Of a stretch of DNA of 64,000 nucleotides, positions 1 through 14,500 are shown in pieces; within the stretch, counting starts at the first letter, position 1, and each line of letters opens with the position of its first letter. The translations under genes and the position numbers were made by a program. The notes under the pieces were generated by a model. It saw only the letters and a program-made list of their open reading frames with translations, searched no databases and was not told the DNA's origin. Origin of the DNA: Diadema setosum (taxonomy: Eukaryota; Echinodermata; Echinoidea; Diadematoida; Diadematidae). The stretch spans positions 33,953,180-34,017,179 of the forward strand of contig CM067066.1 of the NCBI GenBank assembly GCA_033980235.1, read 5' to 3'.

Positions 1-307
1 TTATATGCATAAGTGGTATGAAGCTCATTCTAGGGAATTTGAGGGAAAGTAGACCCCAGTGCAAAAAAAAAAAGTTGATTGGGCAAAATCAGTAAAATAC
101 ATGAGCCCCTGGGTGCATGATGCTCATTTGTGTTTCAAGACAAATTCAACCTTGATTCAAACTTGGCACAACCTTCCTGTAATACCACTTGATGATATGT
201 AATAAATTGAATTCCAAGTATTCCTTCAGGGGCTCCACATATATCTAGAAGTATTCTTCTCCTAAATGGTGTGTCAAACAGCCGCCACTGCTGCTGTCGC
301 AAACAAC

Positions 308-382
308 TTACATTCTTCCTCTTCCAGATTGTCCAAATGCATTATGACTTGGGGTGGTAAAACTTCTTGATCTGGTGAAGAT
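308..382 (-). CDS. SAMHD1: Candidate terminal exon of SAMHD1 (weak)
   Basis: An AG acceptor just above position 382 opens a frame of 24 codons ending in TAA at 308-310, in the phase (0) left by the exon ending at 772. The peptide is short and basic (begins IFTRSRSF, ends SGRGRM), as a C-terminal tail could be. It does not visibly match the human tail around the Thr592 phosphosite, and no AATAAA follows on the minus strand inside the window. The true last exon may lie beyond the left edge. Confidence 0.22.
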   Translation of the reverse strand: MFTRSRSFTTPSHNAFGQSGRGRM

Positions 383-548
383 CTGCTATTTGATTTTACT
401 AAATTTTGGGTTTTATTTATGTTTCATAGACAAATCATGGAAGTTTGATGCACAATGAGAACAATGGGGACAGAAAATGTAATTTTGTCAGTATAACAGA
501 TTTGTTATGCAATGCCTGACACATACCCACACATACACACCGGTATAT

Positions 549-581
549 GCGTGTGTGTGTGTGTGTGTGTTGGGGGGGGGG
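549..581. repeat. (GT)n microsatellite followed by a G run
   Basis: About eleven GT dinucleotides run into ten consecutive G. Nothing coding is seen here. Confidence 0.9.
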
Positions 582-613
582 TATATATACATATATGTTA
601 TATATGAATATAA

Positions 614-711
614 AGTGGAACCTCATTGTACAGAGGTCGGGTATAGCAAAACCCTCATTTAACATTGTAATTACTAGGTAATTACTCATTATAACAAGGT
701 TCCCCTGTATA
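614..711. mobile_element. Degenerate TIR element, Tc1/mariner-like ends
   Basis: The left end reads AGTGGAACCTCATTGTACA and the right end CATTATAACAAGGTTCCCC, which are inverted relatives of each other and of the better-preserved element at 63043-63230. It is a short non-autonomous copy with no coding capacity. Confidence 0.5.
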
Positions 712-771
712 CATTATTTGTATATCAGTGTAATGTAAGAAGTTAATCTGAGTGCAGTTGAGGAGCGGTAC

Positions 772-909
772 CTTTGGCTTTCCAAAGCCTTGGTCTTCAC
801 ACCACTTGTAAAAGCACCTCTCAGCCTTTTGTAGGCTCTCTGCATCACGGTGCTTGCAGTAGAGACGGATGTAGCGGTCTACAAAGTTCTCTGGCAACAT
901 CTGAGACAC
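772..909 (-). CDS. SAMHD1: SAMHD1 exon 14 (C-terminal lobe)
   Basis: Encodes residues 521-566, starting VSQMLPENF and matching the human VSQLLPEKFAEQLIRVYC stretch. Acceptor CAG above 909; donor AAG/GTACCG at 771. Phase 0 on both sides. Confidence 0.93.
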
Positions 910-2556
910 CTGCAACAAACATAGAAACAAATATAAAACGAGATGTGGGACAGATGCACAGATGGACACACAACCAGAAAAAAAAGCCTGCAGCACCCTT
1001 CAGGACTGAGGCATTTCAATGAGGCAGTGTGGTGTGAAAGTTTGGTTTCTTTTTTCTCCATTATTCCTAAATTCATTGCCAACTAGAAAAGCACTCTGAG
1101 AGCGCAGACCTCCGCCAAGCAGCTACTTTCCATCAATGATCTTACTCTTCCCAAAGAGATTTTTCTCCTCTCCACCACTGGGGAAAAGCTCTTTGAGCTC
1201 TTCCATAGAGATCGATTTCCACCCATAGGTATACATGCTGAAAAATTTAGAAGCCTTTGTTACGACATAAACCCTCAGCTGCGCGGTGCGCCTCGGCCTA
1301 GCAGAAAGTGGAGCACGCACTTTAGTGCGCGTATGTTTACCTCAATAATGTGCAGCTTAAACTCCCAAGTTCATTAACCCTACCTGCCAAAATATCAAAA
1401 ATCCTTCATAAATTCCCAAAAAATTCTTGGATCACTACCAAAATTTAATCATCTGTCACTTGTGTCATTCTCGACCTTTCCTGCAAGTTTCATCCAAATC
1501 CGTTATCTACTTTTTGAGTTATTTTGCACACGGACAAACAAACAAACTAACAAACCAACGGTAACGAAAACATAACCTCCTCCCTTGGCGGAGGTAACAA
1601 ACTCTGTGGTCAATGGTACAGTAGATTTTTAATTCTTTCAAGTAACAATATTGTCACTGATATACGTGTACCCTTTGACCACTTGCTGGTAGTTTACAAA
1701 ACTTCTTTACAAGATGTGTTGATATCAAACCTGAATTTCTGTAGTCTCCATTCTGACATGTCTTTACATATTTTTTTTTAATTTTTACAATATTTCTTTA
1801 TTGTTGAATTTATGCCCCTGATTTCAACCAATCAGAATCAAGGATAAATCAAATGAGGTATATAATACTGTAAAAGTATATTTTTTTTGAGCTAATAATT
1901 TTTTTTTTTGTGTGTGTGGAATTTTGCATGTTTTAAACTCCATGGAATCAGGACATTAACTACTGGAACATATGTCATACAAAAATGTTCGCATGCTTTT
2001 ATTTTCATGCTAGCTTCTGGATACACGAAATGCGCAAAAATCTCCACTTTTACAGTAGTGTCTGGCTCAATGGGACAAGCATTGTGGCAGTACGCATTCA
2101 AGACATTAATTCCCTACTTTGAGCCTGCCACAGGAGGCCAAACGTAGCTCACACTGCTTGTTCTGCAATAATTTCAGGTTTCTCTGTTTGCTCTCTTGTT
2201 GTTGCAGTTGTTCCTGTTCTTTAAAAATCAATTGCACCTGAATTCCTATCCCACAATGCACACAAAAGTAGATTCGCGACGAGAGTTTCCCCTACCTGGC
2301 CTTTGCGGATCATGATTGCCTTGGAGGGATCCTCCTTGGAGTAGAACCGAACATAGTCCACTGGGTTCTGATTCCCCATGCCGTAGTCCAGTTTGACCAC
2401 CTGTGAGAGGCCATTGGAGATTTTAATGATGAGGTCAAAAGACTCAATGGCTTATAAAAAGCGACATATCACAATATCATACTAATCTCAGTTACATGTG
2501 TCTGACTTATAATGATGAATGTCAGCTATTAAAAATGTAACTACTACACATACACA

Positions 2557-2594
<38 letters not shown>

Positions 2595-5500
2595 TATGGG
2601 CACTAAGCTAATATCTTCACATGCATGCATGTACATATCGATACAGTAGTTTGTACTAGTAATATTTGGAATATGTTTCATTTTTCTGCAAACCATTTCT
2701 TCTAATAGCATCCTACACACAGACAGCATGACCAACATCTTGTAAAATACCATTTCTGGGATTTCTAAACTGCTCCAAACATATTATACCTTTTTTTTTC
2801 TGCAAACTTACAGGAGGTGTAAATTGTAAAAACAAACTGCCTATTAACATGAAGCAGTTGAAATTAATTTCCTTTTGGATGCTACATGTAAACAAAACAA
2901 GTGTATGAACATCTGACTTCCAGGAGCGGCAGAAATCATGGTCTCGAATCCTCAGCTGCTCCCTACTCTGTTCTACCCTCTACTCGTGCCTCGTGCTCCA
3001 ACACTCACATGAACAATCAAGTCATCGAGGTCCAACTGGGGTCCACCAAGCTCTTCATCAGACAGAGCAGTGCAGATCTGCTTGCAGATTTCAAATTCAC
3101 TCTGACAAAGAGAGGTACAAGAAAGTGAATGTTGGTCATTAATTGTTTGCAAAGGGGCAAAAATAAGTAAATTGGGAGCACTAACAGATGCACAGACAAA
3201 ATGCATCTAATCTTTGAAGTCGCTGCGGACAACAGGCTACTACAGATGGTGGCCACTTCACTAGCAGGCAAACTACATGAGGGGGGTAGCAGAAAAAAAA
3301 AATAACAGAGAAAAAAAAATCTTTCAAAATGACGAATTCTCTGGGAAAGTGAAATATTCTTATGACATTGTAACAATATGATCACACCTACATTTGCAAT
3401 TAGGGGACTCCCTAGTCATTCTTTATTATAACAGTAAGGTTTACAAAATGTTATTAAAGTCTCTGACTTTAACCCTAACCAGGCCGGGCTTTTTTTGGGT
3501 GTTCTGTGGCCGGGGAGGGGTTGATTCAACCCCCCCCCCCCCCGAGATCTCAGCCGTCGATCGCGCAATCGCCATGAAATTTGGCACGTGCATTACCTGT
3601 GGCGTAATCTACCAAGCTATACATAAAGCAGGGCTCGACACTAACGGTGGCCCGGTGGCCCAGGGCCACCAAAAATGAAAGTCGGGCCACCAAATTTCAG
3701 AAAAGGCCAAATTTGGTGGCCACCTCGGGCCACCAAAATTTTTTGAAAAAAGTGTCAATAAATTTGTAACTTTTTGCGCCGGAAATGCATAAATGCATGC
3801 AGTGAGTGTGCGACTTATTTTTTTAAAAATGGACTTTTATCAATGTTTTTTTTTTTTTTCGGGCCACCAAATTTTTATCTCGGGCCACCAAAAATGTGAA
3901 ATTGATGATTTTGGTGGCCCCATCGGGCCACCGAAAAATAAAGTTAGTATCGAGCACTGCATAAAGAAATGGAAATTTTCATCATAATAATTAATTATGC
4001 TAATATATGCATAAAATCATACATTTTGCTCTAAACCAGAAATTAAAGCTCCTAGAATCCTAATTTTTGGTGAAAACATTCTTTGTAGCATTCCTAACGA
4101 TGTACTTGAGAAAAAAATTTGGTATCAAAATCAATTTCTTATGTATTTTCTTGTTTTATGAATTTCTTACGTATTTCTTTGTTTTTTCGGCCTTTTGTTA
4201 TATCATTTTTTTTCAGCAAAATCTATGACAGAACTTATTTCAAGCATAATTATGCTAAAATTAATTAGTTTCAGCCTAAAAAAATAAAATGTTATGCAGC
4301 GTCGTAACGGTATGCGCGATTTTCGCGAAAATGGTGTCAAAAGATGCGCGAGACTTGAAAGTAAAAAGTCAGCGAACGGCGCGGTCAAAAAATTTCGCGC
4401 GGCGGAGTAGTCGCGAAAAATGTCGAGGGTGGGGTTGATTCAACCCCCCCGGCCTTTTTAGGGTTAAACGCCACAGAAATGATATGTAACCATGATATGT
4501 GTCAAAGCATAAGTCACTAACAGCCCCCCCCCTTAATATTGTGTCCATTGGGCGATTTAAACACTTTCTTATACCCTGTAACTCCTCAAGATGTCAGGGA
4601 TCAGCAATGTCTCTTTGATCTTCACTGAAGATGACCACAACAGATTTGATAGTGATAGCCAATTCAGGATATAGGCATGCATTTACTTCATGGTGGCCCT
4701 TTCACATTGTTTTTACATGCGACTGTGTTTATATCTTTCTCCACTAGCTAAACATTACTGTAAAGAGACAGAATGTATACATACAGTAGAACATGAATGC
4801 GATATAGGTAATATCTCTATTACACCATGGGGTTTACCAAGAGTTCGTTGGAGCAGAAAAAGACTAGAGGAGATTTTTTTTCCTAAATATCTGTGGCTGC
4901 AAGATGTCAAGGGGTAAAATTCAAGTGCAGGAGGTCTACGACATAATGGCATGGAGTTGATTATGCGTTGGAAAGACAAGTTTTAACTCTAAAGACAAAT
5001 CTGCAACCATGTAGGACGGAAGGGTTAGCAAGCTATCGTGTAGTAATGGCAAAGCAGTGTGATACTTGAAGCGGACATCATGACCAGTGTCATGAACTGG
5101 ATGCAAATCACGTAGCACTTCAGCCGATTAAAACAAAGCATTTCAACTTCTTTTTTGCATGGCACAATGTGTCTGGATAATACTGTTTAACCATTGGCAG
5201 TCACCTGGGGCGAACAATGAGGGGTTGGCATCATGCCCCCATTTTTGTTGTGAGGGTAGGTTAGCACCAGGTTACCAGCTTAGAACCCTGTTCTTTGCAA
5301 TGAATGAAAGTGGGATCTTTGACATGCATGAGTTGTGACTCTCTAACACTCGTGACCTCTATTTAATGTCCTATCTGAGGGAAACAGTACTTTGCCCCTT
5401 ACAAGATGGAATGGTATGATTACAGACAACATTGCTCAATCATTTGGATTGGGAGGTAGATGCATTTCCGACTGAGTTAAATCACCACCAGAAGGACTTA

Positions 5501-8500
5501 GACAATAAATGGTTTCATTAGTCTTCAGGCCATCAACTGCAGTACAGTTTGTTTAAGATTGACACACCTACGCCATGCTAGCCTTACCTCCAGTTTGGTG
5601 GTGCCAGGGGGCTGTGACTGGCCCACACACTTGTACAGCTGTCTGGTGAGGACCTTCTGGATGATGGCGCGTGATTCCTCCAGCTCGGAGGAGCGAGAGA
5701 AGATGATGTGCTCGAGGACGCTGTCCGTCACCTGGGTATACGCATGCATGTCGTCCAGGGACTCCGACATCGTCAGTAGCTTCCTGTTACATGGCAGAGT
5801 GCATGTAAATATAGTAATAGTGCAACCTTGAGCAGGTTGCTACCTGTTTATATCTACATTATACGGATGGTAATGATAATCATTATCACAAGTAAGACTA
5901 GAAATGTCGCTTTGGCGACTGGTATGCCTCCGCCATAATGCATGATTTTCCCAATAGGTCTAGATAGTACATGTGGACACTGTGTGATTACATTTTCACA
6001 AATTGGCAAAATATTGGAATGACAAGTTTGTCACAAATGTGTTGAATGTTCACCTTCCTTGACGTAGGTTTAATTGGATGAATAGGAGAGCATGTATCTA
6101 GGGATTTAAGGACTTTAACTTGACTTTGACCCATTCATACATTTAGGCATTGAGTAATTTTCAAGGTACAGGTGTGGAGAAAAAGTTCAATTTCTGAATT
6201 GAATAGTAAATTGTTACCATTTTCATCTGGCCCTTGACCCTAAAATTCATAAGATAATTACTTTCAGGTAGAACATGCATAATATGTACTAAGTTTCAAG
6301 GTAACTTGAGCCACTTCCGAGATATGGAGGAAAAAGTTAGTTCAGCACTTTCACTTATCTTTGACCTTTTGACCTTTGAGGCAAAAAGAGAAAAAAAAAA
6401 CTTTCCAGAGAATTTCTATTAGGTTACACACGCATACACCAAGTGTAAAAAAATAACCCTGCTGGCATTGCATAAATATGAGGGTAATAAAAACATTTTG
6501 AAGTCTTGCACTTGACCTTTGACCCCTGACCTTTGACCCCATGAACCCTACATTCTCTAGATAATCATTTCCAGTCAGTACATGTATATACTATGTTCCA
6601 TGAAGATACCTTGAACAATTTTCCAAGGTACGGAGAAAAAAAAAGAAGTTTTAATATTTTTACTTGACCTTTTGACCTTTGACCTTTGACCTCATGACCC
6701 AAACTGTCACCAGAGAATCTTAATTGGGTAATACATGTATACACTAAGTTTCAAGAAAATATCTTCAGGCATTCAATAGATATGGTGGAAATAGTGAAAT
6801 TTTATGTATTTGACCCTGACCTTTTGACCTTTGACCTTTCACCTCATGACCCAAACTTTCACCATAGAATCTTAATTAGGTAAAACATGTATACACTAAG
6901 TTTCAAGAAAATATCTTCAGGCATTCAATAGATATGGTGGAAATAGTGAAATTTTATGTATTTGACCTTGACCTTTTGACCTTTGACCTTGAGCATGTGC
7001 ACCCAAAAGTTGATAGGCACAACTTCACCCCCTAATACACATACATGCCAAGTTTCATTAGGATACCTCAACAGGTTTCGATAGTTACCTTGTCCACAAA
7101 ATTCATTACGGACGGACGGAAGGACGGACGGACGGACGGACGGACGACCCGAAAACATAATGCCTCCGGCACCACTTCGTGGCGGAGGCATAAAAATGAT
7201 AACAATTCTAGTACTAGACATTCCTTTGATTAAATCCATACAACTGTATTTTGAGACACTTTCGATAAATGAAATGCCCCCTCCCCTCCCCATTTTAATC
7301 AACCACATATTCATTTGATTTGGCTTTGCAAACTAGTGTAAATCAAATGAATGTAAATATCATTAACTTGACAATCATTTCATTGTTAGTTGATAAGAAA
7401 TTTGGGGTCAATTTGATGAATGGGTAATTTTGCTGTTACTGATATTGCTCAGAATCAAAGACCAGGTTAGCATGATGATATCAAACCTTTGCAAGTTTCA
7501 ACATGTTGCACTAACAATTACACTATTAAAAGTGTGATTTTACAACATGCTCACACCAACTTCAGAATTTTGGTTTGAAGTTTTCTGTAGGCATATCTAA
7601 GTAATCTGAAGAAAAATAGAATCTTTTGATAATATGGCATGCAATCAGACATTCATTCTGTCACACAAGTAATGTTAAGGGTATCATAAATCAACAGAAG
7701 TCAACACATATTTGCGGTGTATAGGTCCTTTAAAGTCAACATAAACATGGAAGGGCATTCCACTCTGAACACATGCGAGGACATCCTGCCAGCAAACCTA
7801 CAATGTAACGAATTCTTTGTGCCATGAATATTGCCCACATCTGTGTCACACTGCACATCCTGGGATGAAATCAAAATCAATAGGACCTTGAGAACGTACC
7901 CGTCTTTTCCTGGAAACAACCTCAGGTGTGAATCAGCCTTGACTAGGGCCTCTACTATCCTGAACACATACAAAAACACACAAAAAATGAAAAGAAATAA
8001 ATATGAAACCTCACAACATACACACTGGGGGAAATGACAGTGTAGGGAGTTTAGCATACTTACCACACAGATATCTGTCACTGCATGTTTTGGCCTCCAT
8101 CATAGTTTGTTCTGAAATAACCAGTTTTCTGTTAATGTTTTGCTCAGTTACAAAGTTCAAAGAAACCAAACTCTTATTGCTCAATTCCATGAAAAAAAAA
8201 AGACTGTTACCTCATCTTCTGTTCAAGCCCCAAGCTAGATGCTATTTCAAAATGTGTGGCGAATTGCCTTTAGCATACTGCAACAATGGCCCATGCTTTA
8301 AATGATTATATCAGAAATAATCACATGTACATATCAATTTGAACTTGATCTTTTCAATTCAATTGAAATGAAATTTCATTTCCATAGCACATGTTGTCGA
8401 TACAGATTCATTAAAAAAAAAAACCTAATTCACACATAATTTCATCAGATTTTACCTCATATTGAAATAATATATAGCCATGTAATGTCATTTTTCTTAT

Positions 8501-11500
8501 CTATTTTCCAAGTTTGATCAAGTAACTTCCTAAATCGGGTATCCAAAGGCATGTGCTTGGAAGGCACTGTACACCTGTCAGCAAATTGGATTGCCATGAT
8601 CATATGATAGTGGACCATAATTAATTGTCAAGTTCTCCAAAAAATCTCTCACTCGTGAGGAAAAATCTTTCCAAAGAATGCATGATTCACTCATAACAAG
8701 GTCTGGCAGGAGACATATTCACTCACATGGTCTCTATGATTTTGTTCACTTTGTGCTGGTAGGCCCTCCGGTGTAAGGTGTTCCTTGTGTGGAACATGTC
8801 ATACAGATTGCCTACTTCCTGCATGGAGTTAAACCAAAAATGGCAAACAAACATTTAGCACATACTGATGCATTACTATGTCAGGTCTTTCATCTAAATT
8901 TCATAATCACAGATATACTCAAAGAGTATGTAGTTTCATCCCTAACATTGATATTCCATTTGATTTGAGTCATGTATCAATACAAATCTCTTGAGGTACT
9001 GTATACATCAAATATTTCACGAGCTTTTAATCTTCGCGAATTTTGCGAGTCAGGTGCTATTCGCGAAATTACAGACTCAAAAATATTGACTCTGATCCCG
9101 ATGTGGATGTGACATACGTATAACATTTCTCCGTTCAGTACAGGACTCCATGATCGCGAATTTAACCACTCAAGAAATTGTCGGGAATTCCTGATTAGCG
9201 AAAATTTAGACTCGGCATCTCTGTGCATCCCTCTCTCTAAGGTAGTGTAAAAGCAATAGTTGTCAAAGGTTAAAGGGGAGGTGCAGAAGTAGTTCAGACT
9301 TTCTAAATCATCACCAAAAACCACAAGGGTAGCTGACACTCTTAATGAGAATTATAGAGTAATAAATAGCATCCTGACTTTGATTAAAACGGATTTTCGG
9401 GGTAAAAATGATTGAAAATGACCTTGTCCCTGCTGCAGATCTGCATCTCTCCGTCCACTTCAAGGACCCTGGCAAAGGTCATGAACCGCCAGTGATCGAA
9501 GCTGTTGGCGATCCCCAAGTTGTGACAGTCACGGGCGAAGTAGTCCCACTTGTCCACGTCGATCCCGTTGCGCTTGTTGGCCACGATCTCGTAGAGGTAG
9601 CACTTCATCTTGCCCCGCCCCTTGTATGCCCAATTCTCTGCACCCTATCGAATGCAGGGAACAACAGGGTGAAGAATTACTCTGGTGCACACTAGGGTTA
9701 CAGTATTGCTGATGTTCTTCATGTTTCCATGTAACTAATATGACTAACAAAAGGCACTGCAGGGAAACATGCAAGGTATGCTCAGTCTAGGGGATGATGC
9801 ATTCCAATGTCTGTTTAAAAAAAAAAAAAAAAATCATATCAGTACTTTTGCAATGATTAAAAGATGATTTCATGAGCAGAATCTTGAGGTGGAAGATTTT
9901 CATTTTTTTATTTATCTATTTATTTATTTTTTGTGAGCACATTCAAGTAATCCGAAGAAAAATAGTACACAGATCATTTTAGAACGTATACATGTATATA
10001 TTCCTTTGGCTACATATGAATATTGTTGAGGGTATCATGAATCAACAAAAATCAACATGTACTGCACTGCACAGGTCCTTTAATACGAGAAATGGCTTGC
10101 CTTGTGCCTGTAAACATGTGGGTTTGTAGCAACCAGATCACTAGGCAGTCAGACTAATGACACGAGCAAGACATTTGGCCACAGTCACAAGCAAACGTGG
10201 CCAAGAAAACGTTTGTTTTTTAATCAATTCCACTGAAGTATTCTATTGAAATGCTACCTGCACGGAATCACATTATCATGCTTGTGATTTGTTGCATACA
10301 ATCACAATACAGTTGCGTCTACTTAGTCGGGATGTCATGGAAGCCAGACCTTTGACCCGATTGTGCCCATAACAAGATCAGAAATTGATGAGCCAACTGT
10401 ACTTTGCATGAACTTCAAAACATGAGCTCACACAGCATAACATCACTTGCACTCTCTCTAATATCACTAACACACTTTGACTACTTGCTTAATTGTACGC
10501 ACAGAAGTGCTTTCCTGTCCCTATTGGTGACAAATTTTGATTGATGAATTCATAATGGGGGTTGAGATTCACAAATGTGAATGACAGCATAGTGTGTGGC
10601 ATTTAAAGGATTAGGCCTGATTCAGCATGGCAGGTACCTTTTCAATGCATTGTCCAGGCAAATAAATCTTCAGCCACTGTTAAATGGTCCGGTCCTTCAT
10701 GGACATCCTTGTAAGGACTGCTAATACGTAATTCAATGATCATGGCTACATTTCTTAGTCAAGAACATCTTCAACTTTCTTCCTCCAGGAACATGAATCT
10801 AATACAAAGAAATTATTCTGAGTGTATATCAGATAAGAAATAAGTCTCATTTCAGCATTGAAAAAAAAATGTGCTTCAGGATTTTTTTTTTCATCTTTAT
10901 TCTTTTAACCCTAAAAGGACCGGGGGGGGCGGAATCCGCCCCCCCCTCGACGTTTCGCACTATAATTCTGTTACGCGAGAAGGCCTCGTCGCGAGGCTTC
11001 TTGACTTTGTTTGTTCAAGTCTCGCGTAACTTTTGAGACCAAATTTGCAACGTCCGCGCGTACTTTTGCGAAGCCACGCCCATTTTTGTAACGGAATGTC
11101 GCCCCAAAACGGGCACAATTTTGTGATTTTGTGTACATTTCCTATGGAAAACAGTGCTCTGTCGTGAAAGTCATAAAAACCTGATTATTTTTACAATTAA
11201 TCACTTTCATTGATTAGTTTTGTGCTAATTATGGTAGAAAAGTGGTCAGTGACAATTTCCAATGAAAAAACAAAGAAAAAACAAAAGTTGAAAAACAAAG
11301 AAATACATAAGAAATTCTGAAAACAATAAAATACATAAGAATTGAAATGAATTTTGGAAGTTTTTGTGATGTACAATCGTTGAATATGCTGCAACAGATT
11401 TACAGACCAAAAATTAGACTCTCAATGCTTTTAATTAGGCTAAAATATGATCTTGAGCTTAATTTGCATAATTAATGAATTAAAATTAGAAATTGATTGT

Positions 11501-14500
11501 TTCAAAAAATCTTATGACACAATCTTGTAGATTATGATGCAGGTCTCACGCATGCAAAATTTCATCGCGATCGCGCCACCGATGGCCGAGGGGGGGGGGG
11601 GGGCGGAATCCATCCCCCCCGGCCTGAGCATAGCCAAAAAAGCCCGGCCCCTTTAGGGTTAAGTGTGATACAATGTATCATGCAGTTAAGGGATTATCTG
11701 AGTCCCTACCATATTCCAGCAACTTTACACACCCCTTTCACACACCTGTTTACTGCTTTCTTTTTGTGGTCCCTCTATCTGCTCTCTGATGAAAACAAGG
11801 TCAGTTTCATCCAGTCCATTCTCCTTGAACACGGCTTCAAGTCCATTCTCTTTGATGAGGTGGTCAAACATCCGAACTGACAAGTGTTCATGCTGTGTTT
11901 GGGTAATGGGGAGACAATTTTTTTTTTTTTTTTTTTTTTTTTTTAGTAATGAAAGTATTTGAATGCTTGGGAATAAGTCAATTTGGACCATAGGGTGAGT
12001 GAAATACATGACGACATGTATAGAGGTGCACGCAAAAAGCAAAATGAACCAAATTATTTCTAATTTCTTGATTATCGTATATTATCTCAACATTATTCAT
12101 GACTGTTAGTATATAGAGGGGGAAATAAGAAATATACCATTGGTTCTCCTATCATAGTCTAATTAGTTTATTTTACAATGTGCAAAGCTTTCTCATTTCA
12201 CAGATTGTAAAATTTGTTCAAGGTTGTGAACTATTTGAGATACGCCATGAATTGCAGATATTGAAACCTATCAGCTCAAATTCTTATGTCATTCATCAGG
12301 GTAAGAACATGAGCAAAAAAAAAAACAACAACAACAAACAAACATTTAAACAGCCTAACATCATGTTACCCCACGAAACATTTTTTTTTTTTGGGAAAAA
12401 AGAGTAAAGATGAAATGGAGAGGAGGAGGAGGAGGAAGAGGGAAGAACCTACTAAATGCAGAAGTGTAAGTAGTGAACTCTTAATGAGATAAAGTCTTCA
12501 GCACTTACTTTCTCATGGAGCCTTGTAAACCAGTGGTCACATTAAATACAGACCATTTCATTATGACAAAATCCCAATAACCTGTGAAACTGTCTTTTCA
12601 GTTTATACAGTGTTATTTGAAGAGTGAGAGAAAAACATTAAGATACAAGCCTAGGCAATGCAAGCAATACAATACTTTCAGAAATAGAAATTAATCACTT
12701 TGGTTGTTTTGCCGGGGGTAGGTACAATGTATGTTAAAAAAAAAAAACATCAGCAAGTGTAAATTCTCCTTGTAACGAAGAAAAAAAAAGACATATTTGC
12801 AGTTATACTAAGCAATGATTGCAATCATTCAATAATAATCTTCAACATACACTGCATAAGCTCTCAACTCCCCTCCGACAACATAACATTTCAGTGCTCT
12901 CCACAAAGACAGCACACAAAATTTGGCTTTCTGTATAATTACCTCCGTCAAAGAAGGAGGTAATGTTTTCATCAGCGTTTGGTTTGTTTATTTGTTTGTC
13001 TGCCTGTGTGCAAAGTAATGCAAAAAGTTGTGAACACATTTAAATGAAACTTCAAACAACAAAAATCTATAGTGACAAAAGGAACAGATGACTAAATTTT
13101 GGTAGTGATCCAAGAATTTATATGGATTTTTGGAGGATTTTTTAATCTTTTGGCATAAAGGGTCAATGAACTTGGGAGTTCAAGCTGAGTGTAATGAAGG
13201 CTTGCATACGCGCACCAAAGCACATTCTCCGCTTGGGAGAGGCGCTGCGTAGCTGGTAGCTGATGATGTAAATAAAAGGCTTCAATATTAAAAAATTGGG
13301 CAATTTTCAGTGTGCATATACAAGTGGAAATGAGCTGCTGGCTTGGCGGAGGTCTGCGCTCTCTGTGTGCTTTTCTAGTTATTTTTTTGCAACAACTGGT
13401 GGGCTCCTTAGGGAAAAAACAAGAAAACAAAAAAAAATGAAACGAACTTTTAGAAGTGGCTTACCTTCCATTTGATGTCTGGTCTGACTTGGGGGATAAA
13501 GAAGTTATCAAACATGTGGGAAAAAGGTCCATGACCTGCAAAATACAAAGAGAAAATTGTTTAAGTAACATTAAACAATACAAAGTAACCATGAAGACAA
13601 CCTTTTGACATCTAAGATCTTTAGAAAATAGGTACTTAATATTAATAATGCATCATTAATTTTTCATTGTAAAAGTTATATGTCCTGGAGAAGGAGTTAC
13701 ATTCATGTCATCCAAACCAAGCCATTTTATATTTCAGTGACAAGCATTACAAACAGAACAGTCAAAACTGATAACATTAACAACAAAAATAATAATGATA
13801 AAACTAGTTATAATAATGATTTTATATAACAAATTAGATTATAAAATTCATGTCAGCGTTTCCACTCCTTAGTCATACTGATTCAAATAGAGCAGAACAG
13901 ATAAAGTTCATTAAAATCAGACAAACTATAGGAAAGTTACAGAATTTCAAAGTTTCATATGTTTTCACGAAGTGACATTGGACATAATCATTACATTGCA
14001 CAACAATACATCACTAATGGATCAGTATTGCAGTTTCAACACAAACAGCTCAAAAATGCAACCGGACCAAGAAATCTATTTTCTGTCAGAATGGTGACGG
14101 ACGGTTACTTTCCTCTGAAACGTCAGCCCCTGAGCAGCTGCTCAGTTCCTAGAATTTTACCAAGCTTGTTCAACCTCTTGTTAGAGCCACCCAAAATAAA
14201 TTCAAACAGTCCTCCTCTTGACTCCCATATGGTGATACCAAAACCCTTCACAAATACACCCCTCACCATGGAAACTCACACATTCAAACAACATGACAAA
14301 ATTGTTACAGGATCCCCAGTAGTTAATGCCATACAGCTAATTATCCCCCCCCCCCCCCCCCCCCCCCGAATTGCACCAATGCACTTTAACTCACCCAAGT
14401 CATGGCACAAGCCGGCTATTTGCACGCACAACAGGTCTTTTGCAGTAATGCCCAGCTCTGGCTGTTTTCGCTTCAGAGTACGGACCAGCTCGCCGGCTAG

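Noticed and set aside
3017..3385. 122-codon minus-strand frame extending upstream of SAMHD1 exon 12
   Set aside because: Its last part is the exon, but in a shifted reading before the acceptor; upstream it is low-complexity intron.
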